From Lateolabrax maculatus (lineage: Eukaryota; Chordata; Actinopteri; Acropomatiformes; Lateolabracidae): a stretch of 64,000 nt of DNA. The stretch's first letter is position 1. Every line of letters begins with the position of its first letter. Shown one piece after another: positions 1 to 11,900 of the stretch. Under the pieces are notes generated by a model, which saw nothing but the letters and a program-made list of their open reading frames with translations, was not told the origin of the DNA and searched no databases. The position numbers and the translations under genes were made by a program. The DNA is taken from the NCBI GenBank assembly GCA_031216445.1, contig CM062214.1:5790001-5854000 (forward strand), given 5' to 3'.

Positions 1-639
1 TATTTAGAAACAGTGATGCTGTTGCATAATGTTATAGTTTGTCCACATATTGCTCACAGTTATCTAAAAACTTCTATAGAGGTTTCTTATCAAAACTGTT
101 CCTGTACATTGTTTGAGGAAACAGTTAACAAGCTGGACAGACCTTTGCGGTTCAAACAGCCGGCACTGTTCTGGGAAGGCTTTCCACAAAATGCCCAAAG
201 CACTTTCTGCGCTGTTAAGTTTAATACGTATGCTGTCGCCTATAGGAGCATTCATAAAATAGGAAATAATGAATGAAAATGTCTGCCATCAGTAAACGGC
301 ACATACTAACATGATGTGCACTTATACGCAGTCTGAAGTAGTCACGTCTGCAGGCCTCTATTTTCCTGTTTTCGTTTGGCCTTATGATCTGTTTCCATCC
401 TTCATTCAGAAGTGGTCTCTGGTTCAAGTAGGCTACAAATATTTGTACCTTTGATTTTGACTTTTTATTAAATTCTATTAAGGTTTCATGATTTATTTGA
501 GTATGTGGACATACTGTAGGCTATGTCTTTTTGATATTAACCTTTTTTTATTGTCATAATAATAAAGATGCTGTGTGAACATCTAAATCTTACTTCTTAA
601 GTCTTCCTAATAGCTGTATACTTCTCAAATTATTTGAAA

Positions 640-800
640 TTAAAGCCATGGGTCGGGCTCATTAATAGCTCAGTCTAATCAGCACTGCTCTCCAGCATGG
701 GGCACCATGAAAGAAGTGTGACGGACGCAGTAGTCCATTACACTTTAATCAGACACAATTATGATAAAATGGTTATTGTGCTTCCTATAATTATGGTAGT
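640..800. promoter_or_regulatory. possible conserved non-coding element
   Basis: A non-repetitive, moderately GC-balanced stretch with clustered ATTA cores (ctcattaatagc, ccattacactttaatc, cacaattatgat, ataattatgg). It differs in texture from neighbouring AT-rich DNA. There is no coding pattern. The call is composition-based and tentative. Confidence 0.25.
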
Positions 801-944
801 ACAATAAAAAAGTAGAAATGCTATGTATACCTGTTTGTACTAAACCTACTTAAAATTAGCAGATTTTTTTATAGATAACTGGTACTTTCTGATTGGTAAT
901 GTTCTATTTGCATGTTGTCTCGTCTTTGACTAATGTTAATTGCA

Positions 945-1105
945 GGGTAAACACAGGTGTAATTAATACCATTAATTATGGCCCTGTTCCATTACATTAC
1001 ATGAGCCAGGGCCCTGGTATTGTGCATGCTGGTGGAATGGCTGTGACGCACTTAATAAAACTGGACCATAATTCATTTTTCAATTACACACCTGTGTGAC
1101 ATGTC
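945..1105. promoter_or_regulatory. CNE-like element with inverted arms and homeodomain cores
   Basis: The left arm starts acacaggtgtaattaa (951) and the right arm ends ttacacacctgtgt (1098), its near reverse complement. Both are followed inward by aattatgg. In the centre is a perfect palindrome ccagggccctgg (1006-1017). Several TAAT/ATTA cores are clustered. Function is inferred; conservation cannot be tested here. Confidence 0.35.
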
Positions 1106-2006
1106 AAAATGGCTGCCGTTTAGCAGATTATTACTGTACATGAAAATACATGTTTAATAGTTATTTAAGTCGGCAGCCCAAATTTCTGTATTGCAGGTCT
1201 TCCAAACCAAATGAGTGACACTGATATGAACCAACATAGCTGTCTGCCGAGCTGTTGGCCACTACTGCTACATGGCAGTGAATGCTTGTTGGTAAGTGAG
1301 TAATACCTGTAAATGACGAGTATATCAACAAAGACCACAGTGGCTGAAGCAAAAGATCTTTTTTTTAATTCAAAGTGAATCTTGACATAGTACACCATCA
1401 ATTCATAATTTGACACTCACCAATAAGAGTCACCAAGAAGGAACCCGCTTTTTGTGACAAAGTACATAAGGCTTGGTCACATTGAAACTCACTGAGAACT
1501 GGGAGGGGGGTGGGGGGACCGCAAACTGGTAAGACACACATTATTACATCCAAACAATAATCATTTTCCCAGTCCTCATATTGTTGTATATTGCACAGTG
1601 CAGTTGCTACATGTCAAACTAGTGTAGCATTTAAGAAAACATAAAATCAAAAAATAAAATCATAAAGCCACACAGATCTACAGATATTTAGAACAGTAAC
1701 AGTTTCAATTTACCAATTATGTCTACATATTTGTGTCTACATACAATAAATGTCAACCCCATAATTAGATAGTTGTGGTACAAAATCTACCTCAAACGTG
1801 TCTTAGTAATCAAATTTCGCACAATTTAATTTTCAGCCCAGTACCCAAATGAGATGTTGAGACCCTTGTTTGTTGAGTTGGTAGTTTTGACATGTGAGGT
1901 CCCAGTAAAAGCAGGCCTACAGGGACCAAAACCCTAATTTCTAAAACCAAGTTGGAACTATTGCCTAATGTCTGGAATATTGATCAACAACTGGATCCAA
2001 TCATTG

Positions 2007-2012
2007 TTTATT
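2007..2012 (-). terminator. candidate hipk3 polyadenylation signal AATAAA
   Basis: Reading the minus strand, AATAAA lies about 3.3 kb past the hipk3 stop, and I found no earlier canonical hexamer in between. A short GT-containing stretch (gttgttgat) follows. Its assignment to hipk3 is inferred from position only. Confidence 0.4.
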
Positions 2013-3425
2013 GCCAAAAGGGTCAGCACGCTCAATTTTTTTAAAGTATTTGAACAGTCATTGGGCCTGCTTTGTAACTTAAGGCTGCTGGGCTCCATGT
2101 GCTTGTTGAGCTTTGGATCTGGGACTGTGTCGACCCTCTGGTGACTTTGATGATGCAACTGTCAGCGTGAGGCTGCGGGGATGGGCGGGATTATCCATCC
2201 TAAGCAATCAACCCAAAGTGGTGGGGGATTACTGGGACGTCACTGAGGTTGGACATGTGTTCATCTCATCACAGGTGCTGAGCTGACAGTGAACGGAGAC
2301 ATACAGGAGCCGACGAGAGACGCTGCACACCACAGGGTGAAAAAACTGAACATTTTCCTTGAAGTAAAGTACAGATTACTGTGCAGTGACACACACTCAT
2401 CTGTTATAATTCTAGGCTGCACTCTCTGAGCGGTGCATCCTCTCATTTGTCTAAGGATCGTCAACACAGAAGCATATTAGACGAGTACACAAAATACACC
2501 CAGTACAAGCAACATAGCAAAACCATTACAATGTAATACATTAAATAAATTTAGCGTACGACTGCTGCCACAATGACCCCAAAAAAAATGTGCTCAGTTT
2601 CTTTCAACTTCTTGGTTTTGAGATATTTTTCATATGACCACGCACTACTACATACCAATTTTTTCCATTTTTACAAGAAACTGAGCAAAGATTTGTTTGT
2701 CACAGTGGCAACAATATAGGTGAGGATGGGACAACTTTGGACCTAAACTTTGAGTATGACTGATGGATAAAGCATTTTCAAAGAACCCCTGACTGAAACA
2801 CAGGATATCTACCTATGGTAATAGCTGCATACAAAAACTAGCAACATCCCAATCACAAAAAGAGAGAAAACGCTGTGTAGCCATCAGAAATGCAACATAG
2901 GACTTATTTGCAAACCAAAAACAGATGTCTCGAGTTCCACAAATACATTCACGGTGTGAGAGTAAAGCTTTGCATTTATGTATATTCAGGCCCCTATGTT
3001 TTTGAGTACTGCACGGTGTGCTTGGTGAGCGCAATGAAACATTCCCTGACTTGTACTTTCTTAGGATTCTGTAAAAAAAAACAAAAAAAACAAACAAGAT
3101 TGTTTTCAGACCTCATCTGAGTCTAACAAACAAACAACTTTGGGGTTTTGTGATGTGAAAACAGGAGCTGAGCCCCTTAGAAGGAACTATTCTACAAATT
3201 CTCTGACTGCTTTGATATCAATGCAAGACGTCATCTGTCAGCCGCTTGTTTGAAAAAAGGCACTAGTTGTACAGTACGAAGAGTTGCAAATACAGTCCAA
3301 TAACGGAAATAAAAGCCATGTCATCAGAGGAAAACAGTAATACACCAACGACACACCTGTTACAGAATCCAAGAGTGAACCCAGCCCATGTCTGAAATAC
3401 TGATGCTAAATGCACACGCACAAAA

Positions 3426-3432
3426 ACACACA

Positions 3433-3481
<49 letters not shown>
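3426..3481. repeat. (CA)n microsatellite in hipk3 3' UTR
   Basis: About 28 CA units with one CGCG interruption near 3433. On the transcript strand it reads (GU)n. Open frames of repeated Thr-His or Val-Cys across it are artefacts. Confidence 0.95.
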
Positions 3482-3482
<1 letters not shown>

Positions 3483-5343
3483 AAACAGCAACAGAATAAA
3501 AAAGAAGAAAACTCATAACTTTCATTACAGCAGTTTACAATCACTTCAGAACAACAAAGCCAATATACAGAGGCACTAGCATATAGGAATAGCATTCAAT
3601 ATACTTTAAAATAAAACCCACTTCTATTGTATCTAGATACAAAAGAGAGAATGCAGGCTAGAATGAGATTAATCCTCTAAATTCACAGCTACGAAGTGGC
3701 AGATAATCAGTACATAGCAGCTTATTATCTATACATTCCAAATACAATTTGCCAAACATAGCTCAGAAAAATAAAACCTCAACCTCATTTTTAAAATAGA
3801 GATCTCACAATATATTCCAATGTTGATAACTGCAACAGTATGCTGGAGGTGAAAGGAGAAATAGTATCGACCATGCTTAGAAATGATTAATGAACAGTCT
3901 TTGGTGCTGATTTGAGTAAAATACCAGCTGATATGACAGGTAAAGACGCAGCTCTACTACACACTGGAAATCAAAAACAAAAACAAAAAAATCAAGGCTA
4001 TGCATCCACCCTGAAGGAATGTATCAAAACTGAGAAACAGGCTTCAATACATGGACAAAAGGTTTGCCTCACACAAATATTTTAAACAATTACTGATACA
4101 CCTCTAACACTCAATAGCCCAGCAATGATACTGTAAGTTGATAGGTTATTTCAAACACTGAGAAGCATTTAAAAGTAAAAACATAAAACAAATCTTTTTT
4201 TTTAGTCTATGCCACTCCCAAAAACTAAAACATAAAATGCATTAATGCAAGTCTAGCCTAAATGCTAAATAATAAAAACACAGCAACCCAGAGGCTATCT
4301 AGATTGTATTGCAGTTACAGTAAACAGTGACAATACTGTTATGAATTAAGTACTATAGTGAATAGAAATCGATTATCAAAATATCAAATCACTCTTTATG
4401 TACATAAAAAGCTCATTCAGTCAAAGCCCTAAATGTGCAGCCTCTAGCTAAAGTAAATATCCATACTCTGAGTAAGAAAGCAAACTGAAGTCCAACATTT
4501 GCCAATATGAAAACATAACCACAAGCATTTATCCTCATATTTATCCAATAAGCCCATCGTATTGAGAGTCTGAAGGTTAAGTGCTCGCAAGCCTGTTTAA
4601 ATTTACAATCTAAGCTCCTGAAGTTAACGTCATAGACTCTGGTTTTAAGGCACTAGGAGGCGGCAGCAGTAAAGTCTGCCTCAAACAAAGACAGGAACGT
4701 TCAATCCTGGTTAATACAGACTGGGATGGCTTAACAGACAGATCTGACCGGCTAGCGCGTGCTACAAGGCAACAAAGATAAAGGGAAGGGGAGGCTGAGT
4801 GCCCTGACAGCAACAACAACAACAAATGATTTCCAGCCTCTAATTAGATCCTATTCTCTGAACACTACTCAAACAACATATGACAGGAGGTAATGTGCAA
4901 AGGACACATTCTTAATTAAAATTTCCTTATCATCATGTGTGAATTCATTCACTTTTGTGATGCTCTCTTTATAAAGCATGGCAGTTCTAATCAATCATTG
5001 TTTCCTCCATTAGCCGACATGATTTCGCAGGAGGTCCTTCAGAGCTGAAGTTGCTCTGACAATCAAACACGATCGCTGACTTTTGACGTGAACCTCCAGA
5101 TTACAGAGGCTGTGTCTCCATAAAACATTATCTTTGCCATTGTTACTCTTCTTTCTCGTTCCCCTATGATACATTGTTATCCATCCTCCTCTTGTTGACC
5201 ACATTTTACTCGTCGTCGTCACCATCATCACAAGTGTCCATTTTGTGCTCTGCTGCTTGCTCTACCTGCCCAGGTCGCAGCCCCAGTCCATTTCCCGTTG
5301 CCCTTCCTCACCAGAAGGTACTGCTGCGGCCCCGTCCTGCTCC

Positions 5344-5913
5344 TCAGATATAAGAGAACTGGGGGTGGTGGCTGAGCTTGGTGGGGCTCAGAGGGAAGCC
5401 TGTGTAGGTGGCCGGGGAGGCCATGTAAGGGTGAGGAGGGGGAAAGGGAGGCTTGAACTGGTGGGGGTGGTGGGCATAGCCAGGCTGGTGATGCGGGTGG
5501 ATGGTCGGGGAGGGCAGGAGCCTGTGTGGATGGGGAGCGGGGTGCCCAGGGTGGTGGGGGTGGGGGTGGGTGTTGATGCCCAGGGTCACCTGGTGAACTA
5601 TAGCGCCTCCTTGGGGGTGGGAGAGACTGTAGCTGTGCTGGAGGAGAGGGGGAGGAGGAGGGCGAGCGGGCAGGATGGGGTGGGGGTGGTGCGCGGCGGT
5701 GAGGGGGCCGCTGGGAGGGTAGGACAGCAGGGTGTGTGTGGGCAGGCCTTGGGTGTGTGTGTGCGGGGCGGCCGAAGTGTGCGTGGGGCTGCTGTGCGGC
5801 AGGTGTGTGAAGGTGTGGGTGTGGACAGTAGGGGGGATGTAGGCGTGCGGTCGGAGGGGCCCATAGTTGCCGTTCCACTCTTTGTTGGTGTGGTTTGAAA
5901 CGTACGGCTGCAC
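5344..5913 (-). other. hipk3: hipk3 last coding exon (His/Pro-rich tail)
   Basis: The acceptor ctccctctcag ends at 5914 and the exon starts at 5913 in phase 0. The TAA-type stop is at 5346-5344. It encodes 189 residues beginning VQPYVSNHTNKEWNGNYG. HIPK3-like anchors include EWNGN, LLPSPTIH and the C-terminal YTGFPLSPTKLSHHPQ. Between the anchors the exon is much richer in His-Pro and Thr-His repeats than the mammalian tail. High GC with few stops in other frames creates long overlapping open frames on both strands. The HIPK3-matching frame is the real one. Confidence 0.92.
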
Positions 5914-8900
5914 CTGAGAGGGAGAACAGACACAGTGTGTCAAAGGAATAGACATTTTGGGACATACACGTATTCACTTTTTTTGCAGAGAGTCAGATGA
6001 GAAGATGGATACCACTCAAATTCAGTATGAAGCTGGAGCCAGCAGCTGGTTAGTTTAGCTTAGGTGAGGGGAGGGGAGGGGAGGGAGCTAGCCTGGCTGT
6101 CCAAAGGTAAAGAAATCTACAAACCAGCACCTTATACGCTCACTAATTAACACCAAAGTTTGTTGGCATAAACTTCCTGAAGGTTTTGCTGGCACATAAA
6201 CTGGCTCATAAAACCGCTTTGGTTTTTATTCACATCAAACAAACAAGATGTAACGTGTTCAAGGTTAGCCTTAGAGACGCAGGAAGCCCCTGCTTCCAGT
6301 CTGTGTGGTAAGCCAACCAGACATGAGAGTGGTATCAATCTTCTCATCCCTCAGCAATAATAAGTAAATCTTCAAAACTGTGGTTGTAAATCCTTTTGTG
6401 AAGACAAACATTTTCAATCAAACCCTTGCTTCAGCGACTGACAGGAGACCAGAATACTGTTTATTGTATCAGACCAATGATAACACCCAAATGTCTCAAT
6501 TTTAATCAAATTGAATGCAATGTGTTATTATCGGAGGTAAGTCTTGACAAAATGCCTTAGTTACAAATTGTGAGAATACATTTTTAATTTTCACATCAGT
6601 CTGCTTCCAACAGCTCCCACAACGCAGTCCTTGGGGTTAAACCCTTCAGAAGGTCCTTTTAGAAATGCTACCCACACCTGATTTTGCAAGCTGTTGTGTG
6701 AGCTCATTACCTCTTCTTATGCCACTAAGCAACACAGCCCTCATTATTTTTAAATCAACAGTATTTAAAAAAATAAAACTTGCTTCAGAGTAATTTTGCT
6801 GAATAATAATCGGAGGACCATTTCGTCTTCCTGTCATACGACTGTAGGCCTGCCGCTTTGACAAAATAAGTCCCAGATCGAAGCTGCAAAGCCCACGTCC
6901 CCCCATTAATATTCACCAATATATTTTGAAGTGTTCGGCTCCTTCATAATCCCCCATATATTGTAAAGAGAAAAGGAAAAGAACCAAACAGACCTGTCCA
7001 AAGCCCAGAGGGTGCTGCTGCTGCCCAGTCAACTTTTGCTGCCGAGACAGGAGGGGGGCGGATGGGAGGAGGGGGACGGAGGAGGGAGTGCTCTGTTGTC
7101 CTATGAGGTTGCAGCGCCCTTTGGACCGGGACCAGGAGTCTAAGACTGGAACAGAGAGAAAAAGGAAGTCAGTCAAGCAAGGACATTTATATTGTTTAGT
7201 AGAGATTTAGTCCACATGACCTGCAACACTAAAAAGACAGTGAAGCAGAACAACAACTACAAAAGACTTCAAACAGCAAACACACATGCACACCAGAGAG
7301 TGGAGTCACATAGTGCATCTGTTCAATATAGAGAATGTGAAAGAATATTCCCAGTTAGAACTTAAATCCAGGTTTTACATCTGAAAATGTTGATTACCAC
7401 TGACTACTGAAATGATCTGAGAATAAAGGTTGCATATGTTCAGTTATCCGATCAAGATGCCACATTTACTAATTTACTACATACTGTGTGTGAGCGTGTG
7501 TGTATGTATGTATATACAAACAGTACATACAAACAAACAATTGTTTAAGCAACATTGTATTTGTATTATGTGAAGCTGAAAGTGTAGTTACAACAACAGT
7601 TGAACCTTTGGGTGGCTGTGGTGACCTTAGAAATTACCTTTAGATACTTGAGAAATGCAAACATGAATTTGGAAGAATTTAATAAAGATGCCAAATTGTT
7701 TCCCTGAGTGTTGATGAAAGGCAATCAATGTAGCGGCACGGAGCTGCAGCTAAATCAAACATTTCTGAGAGGGCTGTGCAATGCACAGTAGAAAGATTTT
7801 CACAAACAAAATCTGAATTCAAAGCAAAAGCAGGCAAACTAGAAAAGACAACAATGTCTGAAGACCAGTATATCAAGCTAATCTTTATGAGAAACAGCCG
7901 CACATGCACTGTGTAAGTATAGTCAAAGTTTCCATAACTGGAAAAACTCAGGCTTAGTAGTTGAGTTTACACTTCCAACAATTCTGACGTGGACCAAACA
8001 AGACCTACATTTCACCGATGAAGGCTAAAACAAAGTCATGTTTACAGATTAATGAAGATTTTAACTTTACACAATAATCTGAGACTTTATACAAGTGGGT
8101 AGTTGCATTAGAAGTTATGCATTAAATGTTAATGCAGCAATAGATAAAACCCAACAACAGCAGTGGACATTGGTCGTTCCATTCTAGAGACATGGATGAA
8201 CTACATGCTGGCAGAAGTGAAGTACTACTCAATACTTCAGAAGCATGCCACTCCTTCTGGATTACAGTCAGTGTGGACGAGGTTTTATATTACAGCAGGT
8301 CAGTGACCCCAGTGAACAACAGAAAATGACCTGCTTCAGATGAAATGTCTCAGTTAGTGGTGTAGTGGAAGGACAATTTTGCATTTTATGGCCACAGTGT
8401 AACTGTAATTTCTGATGCTATTAAAGAATCATCAAACGTGTCTTTTATTTTTTAACAGCTTGGGATTTTCCCATAAAAAACAGCCCCATAAAACTCCATA
8501 AAGTCGGGAAAGAGAAAGAAACACAGATTGTTGGCACTCAGAAAAAACACCTGAGGAGCAAAGTTGATCCATGAACTCTGATCTGTATCAGTTTTAAATT
8601 TACTCTGCCATTAATAAAAATCCATCTGTGGAGAACAGACATGTGAAACTGATCTCAGATCAGAGTCTTGAGGCACCTTTTGCTGCTTGGGAAGAACCAG
8701 CTGAAAAAACATAGGCTCTGACTCAATACCAAATAAAATGCATCCACCTTTCCCTCCAATCCTAGGATCCAACCGACTTGTGTTCAGAAAATGTGTTTGC
8801 TGTACTACGGTTGAAGTAAACTCTCTCTTCTTCTACTTCAAAAAAAATTCTGGATCACTGATGCAGGCATAAACTTGGTGTTATGAAATAAGGAGGGATT

Positions 8901-11900
8901 TGTTTTAGATACTTAAGCTGCAGTTAAGATATTCTTTTGAAGGGTTGGTGAGAGTTTCTTAAGGGATTAACAGGGGAAAAAATGGAATGATTCACTCAAT
9001 GCTCAAAATCCAGCCAAAGTGACTGCTCAGATGAGGAGAGCTTCTATCATTTTACTCTTTCTGCACATCATCCAAATTAAGAAAACTTGCTTTGCCTTAG
9101 GATATCTGGTTCACTGAAGCTTACACTAGATGCTGGCACATTTCAAGTGATGCACACATATTTAAAAGACAAGTTTATAACCTAACTGTGCATGAGTAAT
9201 AGGTGAGGAACAAACACACTAGCTCTACATTTGTCCAATGATTTTTTGGAAACCTTCCATACAGAAAACTGTTACTATGATGGAGGGAAAGTCATAAAAG
9301 AGGACTCCGGCAACGTCAGCATTGCCTCCTATGGATGCATCTCTGAGGTATCGGTACAATCACCTGTTAAAGCCTCTATGACCCACTAGGGGGCGGTAAG
9401 CCCCTACTGCTTCCATACGACCTGCAAAGCAGACACCCAAAGCACAAGTGACAGACCACATGACAGGTGGCAACGTGAGGACACATTTAAAAATGTTTCT
9501 GGGTGTATGCAAACAAGCTTAATTTGCAATTTGTTTTCTCACCTATGACATCCATCATATGTATAATCAAATTAAGTCAAACAGTACATAAACATACACA
9601 CTTAGTTTGTTGTTGGAAAGGTAAACATTCCCACTGACCCATTCTCTGGACACGCTCATCTGTCCCTTGAGTGCTGTTGTGCTGCACTCTCATTGGTGGC
9701 ACCACCATTGTCCTGACGCCACGGGGACTCCTGCCCTGCACTGCAGGGGAAGGCAGTGGTGCTACCATGGCAGCCAAAGGTGGGTGGTTGTTGTGGTTAC
9801 TGTTGTCAAGGTAACGGTAGGTATTGTTGACACGCGGGGAGGTTGATGTGTCGGACGTGGGGGAGCCTTCCACTGTGTCGCAGCCACTCTCGTGGCCGTC
9901 GTCCTCGGACATGCTGGACACAGAGGAGAGGAGAAATAACACATTGAGATGACAGGAACTTAGGAGTGCATTCCTCTTTGTGCAACATTACTTCCTTATA
10001 TATTTTGACATCAGTATACACATCCACAAGCCACTACCTGTTGGGTCTCTTGCATGGTGAGACCGAGGGGCTGGACTGAAGTGAGTTGGAGGCAAAGGAA
10101 CTGGTGCTGAGGCTGCTGTCGGGGCTGCTGAGGGAACACACTCTCTCCATAGACACTCTGGTGTTTCTGCACGCCTCACACACGCACTCCTCTTTACACC
10201 TACTGACAGATAAATGCAAGTAAGCTTTACTAAGGCTCAAACCAAATTTAAATCTTGTTAGTCAAATTACATCATATGGTAGTTTTCGATTTTCAATCTG
10301 TATTCCAGATATGGCGTAAGGCAGACACTGTGACAGAGGCTCATTCAACTACTGAAAAGTAATAAGTGCTCTAAGTCTCTTGTATCAGGTGAACGTCACT
10401 GTTCTCAGTTAAGCATTAGAATGAGATCTTCCCTATGCCTTTGTGAAGATTTAGGGAATTTCCCCAGTGTGGGATGAATAAAGTCTTATGTTATGTTGTA
10501 TGTGCTTGAACAGGTTGATTTTGATAATTCCACATCCATTGTCTTTGATGTTACTCACTCGCTCAGACGGCACCTCTGAGGATCTTCGTCTTCCCCCTCG
10601 TCCTCGTCGTCGGTCAGTTCACTGCGGATGCTGATCACACTGGGAGCAGGGCTCGGTGTGTCGCCCATCAGAACCGCGACATCTCGCTGTTGTTGACTGG
10701 ACAGGTCAAGCTGGCTGTTACCATTTGGTACCACCTCTTTGAAGCAGCTCACTTCCTCCTCTACATCGTCTTCCTCTTCATCTGTGTTTGGAACTTCCGG
10801 TTGCCTGGTTTCCACCACAGGCACCTCCATCTGAGGCTGCTCCCTTCGTGCCACTGTCTGTCCTACAACATTGGCCATCTTGGGGGTCCGACATGCTGAT
10901 ATGTGGATGTTGCTTGGGTGGGACAGGTTCCTTTTAACAGAACAGTTGCTATATTAGATATTAATAATAACAACAGAGTCATTTACCTTTAAAAGCATGA
11001 CCACGGAGCAGAATCTCACCTGTTGTGACTGTGTCTGTTCCTTTTATTGGCTGGCTGGGGCCACACAACATGAGCAATGCCAATGTTGATTGGCTGATGG
11101 GCAGAGAGGGCTGATATCTGATTAGTCAGGAGAGGCTGTTGCATCACTGAACTGTAGTGGCTGCTGTGGGGACGCACTTTCCTGTTAAAAGATATCAACA
11201 GAAAAAAAACTTAAAAAGAGGTGCAAGAGAAACATAGTGCAGCCTAATACATTGGGTAAAAATATGCAATAGGAATATATTACATGCTATGCTCTGATGA
11301 AAGCAACCAAAACAATTCATAGCAAGAATTCTAAAATATTACAACCACAACTTCATAATGATGCGCTGCTTCCCAACATTGGGTCGTTGTAAGCACATTT
11401 GCAAATGGAAAAACCTTTTAGAATCTTAGTTAAGCATATGTATGGACAAGATAATGTGTTCCTCCATCAGGGGTCTAGCTAAGTTAACCATTTATTGTTT
11501 AGAAATCATGTTACAAAAGAAAGCCGACAGTAACAACAAGACATGCGTTTGACTAGTGGAAGTCTAAGAATGGGATTTCACAGACTTTAAGTCTGGGTGT
11601 CTCAGAGCAGGATGACTCACCCCCAGTCACTGATCCTCTGTGGACCGACTGTGGTGTCGTTGGTAAGGGATGAGGGGGGCGGTGGAGGAGGGTGAGAGGG
11701 AGGAGGACCCACTGGAGTCATCTGCTGCCAGGCTGCTGGGATGAGGATCTGCTGCCCCCGGCCGGACCAGGCCTGCTACAGGGACAGAGCAGGAAAATCA
11801 GGGATGTTATGCAATCATCTATTGCTCCCCATAGCTGTGATCTATAACTCCCCCAGAACCAGGCCTGATGTTGGGGTCAGGTTTAAAAAAAACAGTGGTC

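Larger units (their letters stand above)
1..1989. other. intergenic, beyond hipk3 3' end
   Basis: No gene is supported here. Open frames are short and lack recognisable protein or splice patterns. Two stretches (about 640-800 and 945-1105) have the look of conserved non-coding DNA. The rest is AT-rich with no recognised repeat. Confidence 0.6.
1990..5343 (-). other. hipk3: hipk3 3' UTR (probable extent)
   Basis: This is AT-rich, gene-free sequence downstream of the hipk3 stop. The first canonical AATAAA on the minus strand after the stop is at 2012-2007 (tttatt on the plus strand), followed by GT-rich sequence. That would give a UTR of about 3.3 kb, a long UTR of the kind HIPK3 has in mammals. 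It includes a CA microsatellite at 3426-3481 and a perfect Pumilio-type octamer TGTACATA (minus strand, 4404-4397). The end point is inferred; weaker signals such as TATAAA near 4970 could give shorter forms. Confidence 0.45.

Noticed and set aside
5228..5977. Open frames of 249 and 217 codons on both strands over the hipk3 tail exon
   Set aside because: They are by-products of a GC-rich, low-complexity exon. Only the frame ending at 5344 matches HIPK3 and splices in phase.
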